Shown here in pieces: positions 42,401-51,477 of a DNA stretch of 64,000 nucleotides. The first letter of the stretch is position 1. Every line of letters begins with the position of its first letter. Source of the DNA: JAFGSI01 sp041287425 (GTDB taxonomy: Bacteria; Chloroflexota; Anaerolineae; Anaerolineales; Villigracilaceae). A program made the translations under genes and the position numbers. The notes below the pieces were generated by a model. That model was not told where the DNA came from, ran no database searches, and saw only the letters and a list, made by a program, of their open reading frames with translations. The DNA lies in NCBI GenBank assembly GCA_041287425.1, contig JBEULG010000028.1, positions 1 through 64,000 on the forward strand, in the 5' to 3' direction.

Positions 42401-43448
42401 TGCCCGTTCCTTCCACGACCTCGCCGATGAGCCAGGCCGGTTGATTCATCTCTTGCGCCCGTGCCAGGAAAGCGGCGGCTGCGGACCTCGGGACGGCCAG
42501 CAGCAGCCCGCCGCTGGTCTGAGCGTCGAAGAGCAGCATTTGCCGCTCTTCGGAGATGCCCTCGGCGAAGCGGACGCGCGGCCCGAAGTAGAGGCGGTTG
42601 TCGGCCGAGCCGCCGGGGAAGGTCCACATCTCGGCGTATTTCTGGGCGCAGGAGACCAGGGGGATTTTCTCCATTTCCAGGCGGAAGCCGACGCCGGAGG
42701 CCTCGGCCATTTCGAGGCCGTGACCGAGCAAACTGAAGCCGGTCACGTCGGTGCCGCCGCGCAGACCGAATTCCTGCGCCAGGGCGGCGGCTTTGTCGTT
42801 GAGGCGTTTCATCCAGCCGACCACTTCGGCCACGTCTTCGGGAGCGGCTTTTTCGCGCTTGAGGGCGGTGGTGGTGACGCCGAAGCCGAGCGGCTTGGTG
42901 AGCATCAGCACATCCCCGGCCTTGGCTCCGCTCTTCGAAAGATATTTTTCCGGATGGACGAAGCCCAGCACCACCAGGCCGTATTTCGGCTCTTTATCCT
43001 GCACGGTGTGTCCGCCAGCGATGACCACGCCTGCTTCGCGGCATTTTTCTGCCCCGCCGCGCAGAATCTCGCCGTTGACCTCCGGCGGCAGGTCGGGCGG
43101 GAGGGCGGCCACGTTGAGGGCCAGGAAGGGACGCCCGCCCATGGCGTACACGTCCGAGAGGCTGTTGGCGGCGGCAATCGCGCCGTAATCGTAGGGGTCG
43201 TCCACCACCGGGGTGAAGAAGTCGGTGGTGATGACCAGGGCGCGCGCCGAATCCAGCCTCCAGACGGCGGCGTCGTCGCGTCCGCCGAGGCCGACCAGGA
43301 GGTCCGGGAACGGGCCGGGCTCGAAGAGGGATTGGACCGGGCGCAGGACCTGCGCCAGCGTCTCCGCGTTGAGTTTGGATGCTCAACCGGCGCAACTGGA
43401 GAGGCTGGTCAGGCGAATCTGGCGTCCGCTGGGGGCAGGAACATCCAT
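42387..43448 (-). CDS. selD: Selenophosphate synthetase, a selenoprotein (in-frame UGA)
   Basis: 353 residues with one in-frame TGA at 43383-43385 (codon 22). Translating through it from ATG 43448 gives RLTSLSSCAG-U-ASKLNAETLA, which aligns with the SelD active site CAGCGAKL, where U replaces the catalytic Cys. The rest is intact: GGRDDAAVW, ITTDFFTPVVDDPYDYG, ANSLSDVYAMGGRP, GGTDVTGFSLLGHG. Makes selenophosphate from selenide and ATP, the donor for Sec-tRNA. A SECIS-like hairpin lies 26 nt 3' of the UGA. An AGGAG lies 13 nt before the ATG. Reading from the GTG at 43208 would wrongly remove the catalytic N-terminus. Confidence 0.93.
43340..43356 (-). promoter_or_regulatory. SECIS-like hairpin of selD
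   Basis: GGCGCAGG-T-CCTGCGCC on the minus strand, starting 27 nt after the UGA. The apical GCAGGTC resembles the E. coli fdhF SECIS loop (GCAGGUCUGC), and the distance is within the 16-37 nt range described for bacterial SECIS elements. Confidence 0.75.
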
Positions 43449-43468
43449 CCGACCAAACGATCTCCTTT

Positions 43469-44473
43469 CTAGGGGTTGGGGAGCGGCAGGAGCAGCGGCG
43501 TGTCGCTGGGCAGGTACATGACCTGGACGTTGGGAGCCAGCCGCTGGATGTATTCGTAGGTCAGCAATTCGGGATTCTCGCGCAGCACTTCGGCGAGCAG
43601 CGCCCAGGCTTCCGCCTGCGCCTGAGCGCGGATGATGGTAGCCTGCGCTTCGCCCTGAGCGGCGATGACGGCCGCGTCGGCCTGGCCCTGGGCTACCTGG
43701 CGGGCCTGCTCGGCCTCCTGGCGGCGCTGCTCGACCACGAACTGAGCCTGGAGCGCCTGCTGCTCGGCAATCTGTTTCTGTTCTACGGCCGCGGCATATT
43801 CCTCGCTGAAATGGATATCGCGCAGCACGAAGTCAATCAGGATTAAGTCGTTCTCGGCCAGTTTGTTGGCCAGTTCGGCCGTAATCATCTCCTCCAGTTC
43901 GGCGCGCTTGGTGCTGACAATTTCTTCGACACCGTATTGCGAGGCCATGTCGCGGATGATGCCGCGCGCCAGCGGCCGCACGACTTCATCCTGGTAACGG
44001 TCCTGCCAATCAATATGCAATTGAACGACCCGTTCCGGATTGACCGCATAGATGACCGAGGCGTCAATGTACACTTCCTGGCCGTCTTTGGTGCGGGCGC
44101 GAATGGAATCATCCCCGTAAACATCGCCCTCGGTGGTCGCAACCGACATCGTGTAGGTTTGGCGGGAGATGGAATACAAGCGCACCGCCTCGCCGGGGAT
44201 GATCCAGTGCAAGCCGGGGCCAAGCGCTTCCGTTCGGTATCCCTGCGGATCGTAGGGGGAAATGACCACTCCCCGCTCCTCCGGCTGGACGAAGACCAGA
44301 CCAGCCGCCAGGAGAGTCAGCACGACGGCCAGCACAATGGCGCCGACGACCACCCCGCTCAAACCGCGCACGGGGCGGGCACGCCAGGCGCGCACCACCG
44401 CCAGGACGACCAGGCCAGCAACCACCAGCCAGGATAGGGTCGCTACACCTTTGACAAACTCTGCCAAGTTCAT
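43469..44473 (-). CDS. SPFH/band-7 (prohibitin-like) membrane protein
   Basis: 334 residues from the ATG at 44473 (AAGGAGG upstream); the 40 extra in-frame codons before it are not used. Two N-terminal transmembrane helices (LSWLVVAGLVVLAVV and GVVVGAIVLAVVLTLLAAGLVFV), then the SPFH domain (EERGVVISPYDPQGYRTEAL, GLHWIIPGEAVRLYSI) and a long Ala/Gln/Glu coiled coil (AEQQALQAQFVVEQRRQEAE). Forms membrane microdomain rings; may regulate FtsH-type proteases. It sits 20 bp upstream of selD. Confidence 0.9.
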   Translation of the reverse strand: MNLAEFVKGVATLSWLVVAGLVVLAVVRAWRARPVRGLSGVVVGAIVLAVVLTLLAAGLVFVQPEERGVVISPYDPQGYRTEALGPGLHWIIPGEAVRLYSISRQTYTMSVATTEGDVYGDDSIRARTKDGQEVYIDASVIYAVNPERVVQLHIDWQDRYQDEVVRPLARGIIRDMASQYGVEEIVSTKRAELEEMITAELANKLAENDLILIDFVLRDIHFSEEYAAAVEQKQIAEQQALQAQFVVEQRRQEAEQARQVAQGQADAAVIAAQGEAQATIIRAQAQAEAWALLAEVLRENPELLTYEYIQRLAPNVQVMYLPSDTPLLLPLPNP

Positions 44474-44573
44474 TCTTTCCTCCTTAGATTTCTCGAAGAG
44501 GGGTGAGAGACAACGAATGTTTCGGGCAAGGTGAAATTCATCTCCCTTGATTATACCGTCAGCAAAACGTAAC

Positions 44574-44600
44574 GAGGCGGATGCCTTCCACATCCGCCTC
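44574..44600 (-). terminator. Hairpin after the secreted repeat protein gene
   Basis: GAGGCGGATG, 7-nt loop, CATCCGCCTC; downstream on the minus strand GTTACGTTTTG is only weakly T-rich. Confidence 0.6.
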
Positions 44601-44614
44601 CTGGTTCGCTTCCT

Positions 44615-45571
44615 TTAGCGCCAGATCCGGAACGAGGTGGTCGTTGTCGCCACCAGACCCCCTTTTTCTACGCGCACATCGACCTCGATCAGGCTGCCCG
44701 GCACCTGATCGCGCACGGGGATGTCGGGGATGACGGCCACGCCATTGGCATCCGTGACAGCGCGATAGGTTTGAGCCGGTCCATACGAAAAGTTAATGGT
44801 GACGGTCACTTGGGCGCCGGCAACGGGCGTAAGAGTCTGGTCCTGAACAATAATGAATATGCGCTGCGTGTCGTTCGGCTGGGTGACGGCCTTGCCGGCA
44901 AAAGCCGAGGCGCGCAAAGAAGTGAGAGAAGAATCCGATCCCCGCGTCACGATTTCGAGCGGCGCGACCGGCAAGAGCCGCAGGGGGTCTTCGCCGATGC
45001 GGTCGAAGTAAATGCGGCCCAAATCGGACAGGGTCACATTCTGACCGCGCGGCCGTTCGGGATACCACTCGAAACGGGCGCGCTCGAAATACTGGACAAT
45101 GCGGCCATCCGACTGGAATTCGAAGGCCGAAATCGGATTGCCGAAACGCGCCAGCCCACCATGCGCATCGTAGTACGTCAGGAAGTCGTAACAAACCGAG
45201 AAACCGGTGGGGAACGAACGGCAGGCGCCTGCCACGTTGACGTTCAACGACGGCGCGCCAGGCGTATAAAGCAGAGAACCGAGCGGCGTCAATTGCACCC
45301 GCTGGCCGAGGGGCATTTCCGGCCGCCATTCGAAGCGGGCACGCTGAAAATACTGGACCGTGATTCCGGCGCGGTCAACGAATTGCTCCGTAATCGGCGA
45401 GCCAAAGACCAATTCCGCTTCGGGAACGCTCTGATAGAAAGCATAGAATTCGCCAATCAGGTTGTGGCGCGTATCGGGGAAATAACGGCCGGTCGTTTGC
45501 TGGGCATGCACAGGCCACCCTGTCGCCAGCAAAGCCAGGCAGGCGAGAAACAATACACCGCGTCTAATCAC
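44615..45571 (-). CDS. Secreted protein with two FxxP/QYFxRARFEW repeats
   Basis: 318 residues from a GTG at 45571, with AGGGTG upstream. Signal peptide GVLFLACLALLATGWPVHAQ. Two tandem units of about 85 residues each carry FGSPITEQF/FGNPISAFEF, then VQYFQRARFEWRPEMPLGQ / VQYFERARFEWYPERPRGQ, then LTPLG/LSDLG. Many secreted Chloroflexota proteins have this motif. The last 110 residues look like an Ig/carboxypeptidase-regulatory-type beta sandwich (LTPVAGAQVTVTINFSYG, TDANGVAVIPDIP). Probably an extracellular binding protein; function unknown. Confidence 0.8.
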   Translation of the reverse strand: MIRRGVLFLACLALLATGWPVHAQQTTGRYFPDTRHNLIGEFYAFYQSVPEAELVFGSPITEQFVDRAGITVQYFQRARFEWRPEMPLGQRVQLTPLGSLLYTPGAPSLNVNVAGACRSFPTGFSVCYDFLTYYDAHGGLARFGNPISAFEFQSDGRIVQYFERARFEWYPERPRGQNVTLSDLGRIYFDRIGEDPLRLLPVAPLEIVTRGSDSSLTSLRASAFAGKAVTQPNDTQRIFIIVQDQTLTPVAGAQVTVTINFSYGPAQTYRAVTDANGVAVIPDIPVRDQVPGSLIEVDVRVEKGGLVATTTTSFRIWR

Positions 45572-45632
45572 GAGACTTACACCCTGTTGCTTTCATTATA
45601 CACAATCCAGCAACCAGGAACAATATGAAAAT

Positions 45633-46802
45633 CTAACGAAAATGCAAGAGCGCCTGAACGATGCGTTCTGCCGCCCGCCCATCTCCAAACGGATTGACCG
45701 CCCGCGCCATTTGCCGGTGCGCCGCCGGGTCATCGAGCAGACGGCTGGCCGCGTCGACAATCGCGGCCCGCTCGGCGCCAACCAGTTTCAGCACGCCGGC
45801 CTCGACCCCCTCCGGCCGCTCGGTCACCGCCCGCAGGACCAGCACCGGCACGCCGAAAGCCGGGGCCTCCTCTTGGATGCCGCCCGAATCGGTCAGCACC
45901 ATCGTCGCCCGCTTCATGAGATGCACAAGAGGCAAATAATCCAGCGGCGGCAGGAGGGTAATGTGCGGCGTTCCCTCCAGCAGCCGATAAACCGGCTCCC
46001 GCACATGCGGGTTCAAATGCACCGGATAGACGATTTCGACATCGCCGCGGCGGGCCAGGTCGCCCAGGGCCAGGCAGATGTTTTCCAGCGGCTGGCCGAA
46101 ATTCTCGCGCCGATGGGCGGTCACCAAGACAAGCCTCCTGTCCCCCGCTCGAACGGCCTGCCCCTCCTCAGAGCGGCCGCCCTGCGGCTCGATTCCCAGC
46201 CTGTCGAGCAACGCCTCCACCTCGGGCGGCGCCGGCTGGCTGGCCACCACCTTCAGCGCGTCGATGACCGGATTGCCGGTCACCACCACCGCCGAGGCAG
46301 GGACGCCCTCGCGCAGCAAATTCTGGCGGGCCCACTCCGTAGGGGCGAAATGCAAATCGGCAATGACGCTCGCCACCCGCCGGTTGATCTCCTCAGGAAA
46401 AGGCTGCCAGCGGTCGCCCGTCCGCAAACCGGCCTCCACATGGCCGACCCGAATACGGCGGTAGTAAGCCAGCAGGGCCGTGATGGCTACGGTGGTGGTA
46501 TCCCCCTGCACCAGCACCCAGTCCGGGTCGGCCTCAGCCAGGACCGGGTCCAGGCGGGTGAAAATGGCCGCCGAGAGTTCGGCCAGCGACTGGTCTGCGC
46601 GCATCAAATCCAGGTCGTAGTCTGGCGTAATTTCGAACAGGCGCAGCACCTGATCGAGCATCTGACGGTGCTGGGCAGTGACGCAAACCCGCGCCTCGAC
46701 CCCCGGCGCGGCGGCCAGCGCCCTGACCACCGGCGCCATCTTCACGGCCTCCGGGCGGGTGCCGAACACAGACAAAACCCGCAGCGGTGACCGCGCCTTC
46801 AT
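45633..46802 (-). CDS. wecB: UDP-N-acetylglucosamine 2-epimerase
   Basis: 389 residues from the ATG at 46802 (GGTGAGG upstream); 26 further in-frame codons are not conserved in type. Motifs: VFGTRPEAVKMAPVV at the N-terminus, VQGDTTTV, VGHVEAGLRTGD, VTAHRRENFG, YPVHLNPHV and LTDSGGIQEEAPAFGVPVLVLR. Interconverts UDP-GlcNAc and UDP-ManNAc for surface polysaccharide. Follows wecC with a 10-bp gap, so one operon. Confidence 0.95.
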   Translation of the reverse strand: MKARSPLRVLSVFGTRPEAVKMAPVVRALAAAPGVEARVCVTAQHRQMLDQVLRLFEITPDYDLDLMRADQSLAELSAAIFTRLDPVLAEADPDWVLVQGDTTTVAITALLAYYRRIRVGHVEAGLRTGDRWQPFPEEINRRVASVIADLHFAPTEWARQNLLREGVPASAVVVTGNPVIDALKVVASQPAPPEVEALLDRLGIEPQGGRSEEGQAVRAGDRRLVLVTAHRRENFGQPLENICLALGDLARRGDVEIVYPVHLNPHVREPVYRLLEGTPHITLLPPLDYLPLVHLMKRATMVLTDSGGIQEEAPAFGVPVLVLRAVTERPEGVEAGVLKLVGAERAAIVDAASRLLDDPAAHRQMARAVNPFGDGRAAERIVQALLHFR

Positions 46803-46812
46803 CCTTTTGCCC

Positions 46813-48120
46813 TCACCTTCCCACCCCCAGCCGGAAGAGGCGAAAACCGGCCGCCTCCCAGGCGGCAGGCGCCCAGACATTGCGCATGTCCACCGCCAGC
46901 CGGGCGGGCGTCAGCCGGGCCAGTTCGGCGGGATCGAGCGCCGCGAATTGGGCATGGTGAACGAGCAAGACGACACACTCGGCCTCCCGGACGGCCTCCT
47001 CCAGGCTGGCGGCGCAAGCGATGCCGGGCAAGCCCTCGGGGCGAAAAGGTTCGAAGGCCCGCACCTGCGCCCCCGCCTCTTGCAGCAAATGGACCACCTC
47101 GGCAGCCGGACTCTCCCGCAAATCGTCCACATCCGGCTTGAAGGCCAGGCCCAGGGCGGCGATCCGTCGCCCGGCCAACGACCCCAGGGCGCGCTCGATG
47201 AGGCGCAGGGCAAAGTGAGGCTGCGCATCGTTGACCTGCCGGGCCGTGTAAATCAAATCGGCCAAATCGGGTGCGGCCTCGACGAAGAACCACGGGTCAA
47301 CGCTGATGCAGTGTCCGCCCACCCCCGGCCCGGGGCTGAGAATCTTGACCCGCGGGTGAAGATTGGCAACCGCAATCGCCTCCCAGACATCCACGCCGAA
47401 ACGTTCGGCCAGCCGCGCGAACTCATTGGCAATCGCAATGTTGATGTCGCGATAGGTATTCTCCATCAATTTGACCATCTCGGCGGTGGTCGCGTCGGTG
47501 ACGACGATCTGCCCTTTGACGAAGACCGCATACAGGTCGCGCCCCGCCTGACCCGCCGCCGGCGTGACCCCGCCGATGACACGGGCGTTCTCGATCAACT
47601 CCCGTACGATCTGCCCGGGCAGGACGCGTTCGGGCGAGTAGGCCAGCAGGAAGTCCTGGCCGCCTTTCAGCCCGGATTTCTCCAGCACCGGCTGCACCAG
47701 GTCCACCGTCGTGCGCGGCGGCGAAGTCGATTCAAGCACGACCAGATTGCCCTTTCGCAAGACGGGGACAATCGCCTCGGCAGCCGCCAGGACAGCGCGC
47801 AGGTCGGCTACTTTGTAGCGCTTCCCCGCCCCCTCCCCCAGACGGTCTTCCCGAAACGGGGTCGGGACGGCGATGATGAAGGCGTCGGCTTCGACCGGCT
47901 TGTCGGAAAACGTCAACCGGCCGGAGCGGAGAGCCGCCTCGAAGGTCTCGCGCAGCCCCGGCTCCTGGATATGCAAGTCGCCGCGCCGCAGGGTAGCCAT
48001 CACTTCGGCGTTGACATCCACGCCCACGACTTCGACGCCGTGTGCCGCGAAGGTACTGGCAGTAGGCAGGCCAATATAGCCCAGGCCCAGGACACAAATT
48101 CGATTGAACTTCACGCGCAC
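46813..48120 (-). CDS. wecC: UDP-N-acetyl-D-mannosamine dehydrogenase
   Basis: 435 residues. NAD-binding N-terminus ICVLGLGYIGLPTASTFAAHG, the catalytic Cys in GPGVGGHCISVDPWFF, and AFKPDVDDLRESPAAEVV in the C-terminal domain. Oxidises UDP-ManNAc to UDP-ManNAcA, using the wecB product. Starts with GTG at 48120; a second GTG two codons later (48114) has the better-spaced GGAG and may be the real start. Confidence 0.95.
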   Translation of the reverse strand: MRVKFNRICVLGLGYIGLPTASTFAAHGVEVVGVDVNAEVMATLRRGDLHIQEPGLRETFEAALRSGRLTFSDKPVEADAFIIAVPTPFREDRLGEGAGKRYKVADLRAVLAAAEAIVPVLRKGNLVVLESTSPPRTTVDLVQPVLEKSGLKGGQDFLLAYSPERVLPGQIVRELIENARVIGGVTPAAGQAGRDLYAVFVKGQIVVTDATTAEMVKLMENTYRDINIAIANEFARLAERFGVDVWEAIAVANLHPRVKILSPGPGVGGHCISVDPWFFVEAAPDLADLIYTARQVNDAQPHFALRLIERALGSLAGRRIAALGLAFKPDVDDLRESPAAEVVHLLQEAGAQVRAFEPFRPEGLPGIACAASLEEAVREAECVVLLVHHAQFAALDPAELARLTPARLAVDMRNVWAPAAWEAAGFRLFRLGVGR

Positions 48121-48289
48121 TCCATCTCTCGAAAATTTTCGAACCAGGCCTGCCCGCAGGCAGCCGGAGTCCAGGGCTGGATTCTACCCCAAACCCGCCC
48201 CGGCGTAAAACCAACATCTTCCGATTACGTATGATTAAGAAGTAAAAAACCCCCTCTCATGTTGTATAATAAAAACAGTCGGGAAGGAC

Positions 48290-48904
48290 ATGGGAAAGAT
48301 GGACACATTCCTGCTCAACCCCAACATCGCCTACCTGTTCCTCGTCACCGGCTCGGTGTTGACGCTGCTGGCCATTGTCACACCGGGAACGGGGATTCTG
48401 GAGGTATCGGCGCTCTTCTGCCTGGCCCTGGCTGGCTACGCCCTCTTCAACCTGGGAATCAACCTGTGGGCGCTGATTCTCCTGATTCTCAGCCTGGTGC
48501 CATTCATTTATGCCATCCGAAAGCCGAAACGCGAATGGGCGCTGGCACTGTCCATCCTGGGCTTGATCGTCAGTTCGTTGTACATCTTCCCGCCCTCCGG
48601 CTGGGCGCCGCGCCTCGACCCGCTCTTCGCCATCCTGGGGTCGGTGCTGTCGGGCGGATTCGTGTGGCTGGTCGTCCGCAAGACGCTCCAGGCGCATCTC
48701 GTCCGCCCGGCGCATGACCTGTCCGCGCTGATTGGCCAGATGGGCGAAGCAAAAACCGAGATTCACGAGACCGGCTCGGTCCAGGTCGCCGGCGAACTCT
48801 GGACCGCCCGAAGCAAGAAACCCATCCCGGCCGGCAAAATGGTCCGGGTGACAGGACGCGAAGGCTTCGTCCTGGTAGTCGAACAAGCCGAAAAAGTCAA
48901 ATAA
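48290..48904 (+). CDS. NfeD-like membrane protein
   Basis: 204 residues with four to five transmembrane helices (NIAYLFLVTGSVLTLLAIVTPGTG, LFCLALAGYALFNLGI, LILLILSLVPFIYAI, LALSILGLIVSSLYIF) and a C-terminal OB-fold NfeD domain (SVQVAGELWTARSKKPIPAGKMVRVTGREG in pieces). NfeD proteins pair with SPFH/stomatin proteins, and a stomatin-like gene follows 19 bp downstream. Two ATGs (48290 and 48299) are possible. TATAAT at 48265-48270 is the likely -10. Confidence 0.9.
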   Translation: MGKMDTFLLNPNIAYLFLVTGSVLTLLAIVTPGTGILEVSALFCLALAGYALFNLGINLWALILLILSLVPFIYAIRKPKREWALALSILGLIVSSLYIFPPSGWAPRLDPLFAILGSVLSGGFVWLVVRKTLQAHLVRPAHDLSALIGQMGEAKTEIHETGSVQVAGELWTARSKKPIPAGKMVRVTGREGFVLVVEQAEKVK

Positions 48905-48923
48905 TTCAATAAGGAGAAGAACT

Positions 48924-49817
48924 ATGGAATGGACCTTGCTGTTATGCGGCGTCGCCTTCATCGTCATCCTGTTGGTCATCTTCCTGGCCAACGCCATCCG
49001 CATCGTGCCGGAATACCAGCGGCTGGTCGTCTTTCGCCTCGGGCGCTGCATCGGGACGAAAGGGCCCGGCCTGATTCTGCTTATTCCGGTCATCGACCGG
49101 GCGGTCAAGGTTGATTTGCGCGAGCAGGTGCGCGAGATTCCCCACCAGACCTCCATCACCAAAGACAACGCCCCTATCTCGATTGACTTCATCTGGTATT
49201 ACAAAGTGCTCGATCCAACCGAGTCGGTCCTGCAGGTCAGCAACTTCGAGGCGGCTGCCCAAGGCATGGCCACCACCACGCTGCGCGCCGTCATCGGCGG
49301 CATCCCACTGGACGACGTCCTCTCGGAGCGCGAGCACATCAACACCATGTTGCGCACCCGCCTGGACGAGGTCACCGAGCGTTGGGGCGTGAAGGTCACC
49401 AACGTCGAGATTCGCGAAATCATCCCGCCGCGCGAGGTGCAGGAGGCGATGAACCGCCAGATGTCGGCCGAGCGCGTCCGCCGCGCCGTGGTGACCGAGT
49501 CGACCGGTACGCGCGAGGCGGCCATCAACGTGGCCGAGGGCGAGAAACAGGCCGCCATCCTGAAGGCCGAGGGCCAGAAGCAGGCCGCCATCCTGGAAGC
49601 CGAGGGCCAGCGGCAGGCTCAGATTCTGCGCGCCGAGGGCTTCTCGACCGCCCTGGAAAAGATTTTCGCCGTCGCCAAGACCGTCGACCAGAAGACCATG
49701 ACCCTGCAGTACTTCGACACCCTCAAGGCGTTGGGCAGCGGGGCGGCCACCAAGTTCATCTTCCCGCTCGAATTCACCTCGCTGGTGGAGCAATTCGCCA
49801 AAGGCAAAGAGAAATAA
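48924..49817 (+). CDS. Stomatin-like SPFH protein
   Basis: 297 residues. One N-terminal membrane helix (LLLCGVAFIVILLVIFLANAI), the SPFH domain (RIVPEYQRLVVFRLGRCIGT, GPGLILLIPVIDRAVKVDLRE), ISIDFIWYYKVLDP, and a C-terminal coiled coil built from four near-repeats of KAEGQKQAAIL. Partner of the NfeD protein just upstream. AAGGAG precedes the ATG. Ends in a terminator. Confidence 0.94.
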   Translation: MEWTLLLCGVAFIVILLVIFLANAIRIVPEYQRLVVFRLGRCIGTKGPGLILLIPVIDRAVKVDLREQVREIPHQTSITKDNAPISIDFIWYYKVLDPTESVLQVSNFEAAAQGMATTTLRAVIGGIPLDDVLSEREHINTMLRTRLDEVTERWGVKVTNVEIREIIPPREVQEAMNRQMSAERVRRAVVTESTGTREAAINVAEGEKQAAILKAEGQKQAAILEAEGQRQAQILRAEGFSTALEKIFAVAKTVDQKTMTLQYFDTLKALGSGAATKFIFPLEFTSLVEQFAKGKEK

Positions 49818-49844
49818 TCTGCCGCTTGAGCGTGTTAGAATTGA

Positions 49845-49872
49845 GGCCTCCCGCTGTGCGGGAGGCCGTTTT
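49845..49872 (+). terminator. Intrinsic terminator after the NfeD-stomatin operon
   Basis: GGCCTCCCG, CTGTG loop, CGGGAGGCC, GTTTT. Confidence 0.88.
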
Positions 49873-49884
49873 GACGCTCCGTCT

Positions 49885-50328
49885 ATGGAAATTCTGCCCG
49901 CCTCCCTGCGCGATTTGCCTGCCCTGCGCCGCCTCGAACAGGCCTGTTTCCAACAGGACGCCTGGCCGCTGCTCGATCTGATCGCCGTGCTGACCTGGTC
50001 GGGCGTGGTGCGCCTGAAAGCCGTCGAAGACGAGCAGATGGTCGGCTTCGTCGCCGGCGACCTGCGGCCCGGCGAAACTACCGCCTGGATCGCCACCATC
50101 GGCGTGCTGCCCGCCTACCAGCGGCGCGGCATCGGGCGGGCGCTGCTGCGGGCCTGCGAAGACCAACTGCAGGGCCAACGCATCCGTCTGTGCGTGCGCA
50201 CCTCCAACCGGCCGGCCATTCAAATGTACCTGCGAGCAGGCTACGCCTCGGTGGACACCTGGAGGCGCTATTACAAAGACGGAGAAGACGCCCTGGTGAT
50301 GGAAAAAGTCCGCCCGGCGGGTTTATAA
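49885..50328 (+). CDS. GNAT-family N-acetyltransferase (RimI-like)
   Basis: 147 residues. Acetyl-CoA-binding motif VLPAYQRRGIGRALL and the following RLCVRTSNRPAIQMYLRAGY are typical of RimI/GNAT enzymes. The substrate cannot be told from sequence. It begins 13 bp after a terminator and has no evident Shine-Dalgarno. The next gene (rnd) begins 9 bp after its stop with its own -10-like box. Confidence 0.88.
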   Translation: MEILPASLRDLPALRRLEQACFQQDAWPLLDLIAVLTWSGVVRLKAVEDEQMVGFVAGDLRPGETTAWIATIGVLPAYQRRGIGRALLRACEDQLQGQRIRLCVRTSNRPAIQMYLRAGYASVDTWRRYYKDGEDALVMEKVRPAGL

Positions 50329-50336
50329 TCGAGACG

Positions 50337-51461
50337 ATGACACCGCTCCCTCCACCTGCCTGGATCGCCGCCCCTCACGCCCTGACGCGCCTGGCCGAGG
50401 AACTCTCCCGTCAGCCGCGCCTGGCCGTGGATACCGAGTCCAATTCCCTGCACGCCTACCGCGAACAGGTCTGTTTGCTCCAATTTTCGACCCCCCAGGC
50501 AGATTACCTGGTTGACCCGCTGGCGCTCAAGGACCTCTCCCCCCTGGCAGCTTTGTTCGCCGACCCGGCCATCGAGAAAGTTTTCCACGCCGTCGAATAC
50601 GACCTGATCGGCCTGCGCCGCGACTACGGCATCACCATCGTCAATCTGTTCGACACCATGCAGGCCGCCCGCATCCTGGGCTACAAGCGCGTCGGCCTGG
50701 ACAGCCTCTTGAACGACAAATTCGGCCTCCAGATGAACAAACGTTACCAGAAAGCCGACTGGGCGCGCCGCCCGCTGCCCCCCGACCTGCTCAACTACGC
50801 CCGGCTGGACACGCACTACCTGCTCGACCTGCGCGACATCCTGCAAGCCGAACTGATGGCGCGGGGATTGTGGCCGCTGGCCCTCGAAGAGTTCGCCCGC
50901 CTCGCCCTGGGCAACGGGAACAACAAGCACGAGGAAGCCCCCTGGCAGAAACTCGGCCGGGCCCACCACCTCGATGGGCAGCAACTGGCCATCCTGCAAG
51001 AACTGTGGGAATGGCGCGAGGCGCGGGCCAGGCGTCTCAACCGACCGGTCTTCAAAATCCTGGGCGAAAAATGGCTGATCGCCCTGGCTCAGAAAATGCC
51101 CCGCGGAATGGAAGATTTGAACCGCCTGGGACTGACCGGCCACCAAATTCACGCCTATGGGCGCGACCTGCTGGCAGCGGTCGAACGCGGCCGCCAGGCC
51201 GCCCCCCTGCGCCACACGCGCCCCTCCAGGCCCAGCCAGGCCTACCTCGACCGGCTGGAGGCCCTCAGTCAGTGGCGCAAAGGGGTCGCCCGCAAAATGG
51301 GCGTCGATTCAGACATCGTCCTGCCGCGCCCGTTCATGCACGCCATCGCCGAACGCGCCCCCCAAACCCCCGCCGAACTGGCCGCAGCCATGCCCAACGC
51401 TCCCTGGCGAATCGAACGCTTCGGGGCCGACATCCTGGCCGTCGTCCAGAAAAAGAAATAA
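50337..51461 (+). CDS. rnd: Ribonuclease D
   Basis: 374 residues from the ATG at 50337; longer frames are spurious. DEDD exonuclease: LAVDTESNSLHAY (Asp-x-Glu), EKVFHAVEYDLIGLRR (Asp), NYARLDTHYLLDL (Tyr...Asp), followed by an HRDC domain (LQELWEWREARARRLNRPVF in pieces) and a second helical module. Trims tRNA and other RNA 3' ends. TATAAT at 50324-50329 lies seven bases before the ATG and there is no ribosome site, which suggests a leaderless transcript. Confidence 0.94.
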   Translation: MTPLPPPAWIAAPHALTRLAEELSRQPRLAVDTESNSLHAYREQVCLLQFSTPQADYLVDPLALKDLSPLAALFADPAIEKVFHAVEYDLIGLRRDYGITIVNLFDTMQAARILGYKRVGLDSLLNDKFGLQMNKRYQKADWARRPLPPDLLNYARLDTHYLLDLRDILQAELMARGLWPLALEEFARLALGNGNNKHEEAPWQKLGRAHHLDGQQLAILQELWEWREARARRLNRPVFKILGEKWLIALAQKMPRGMEDLNRLGLTGHQIHAYGRDLLAAVERGRQAAPLRHTRPSRPSQAYLDRLEALSQWRKGVARKMGVDSDIVLPRPFMHAIAERAPQTPAELAAAMPNAPWRIERFGADILAVVQKKK

Positions 51462-51477
51462 CCGCCGAGGAGAGAAG

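Noticed and set aside
42387..43208. selD as an N-terminally truncated or frameshifted pseudogene
   Set aside because: Translation through the single in-frame TGA restores the full conserved N-terminus, with Sec at the catalytic position and a SECIS-like hairpin downstream.
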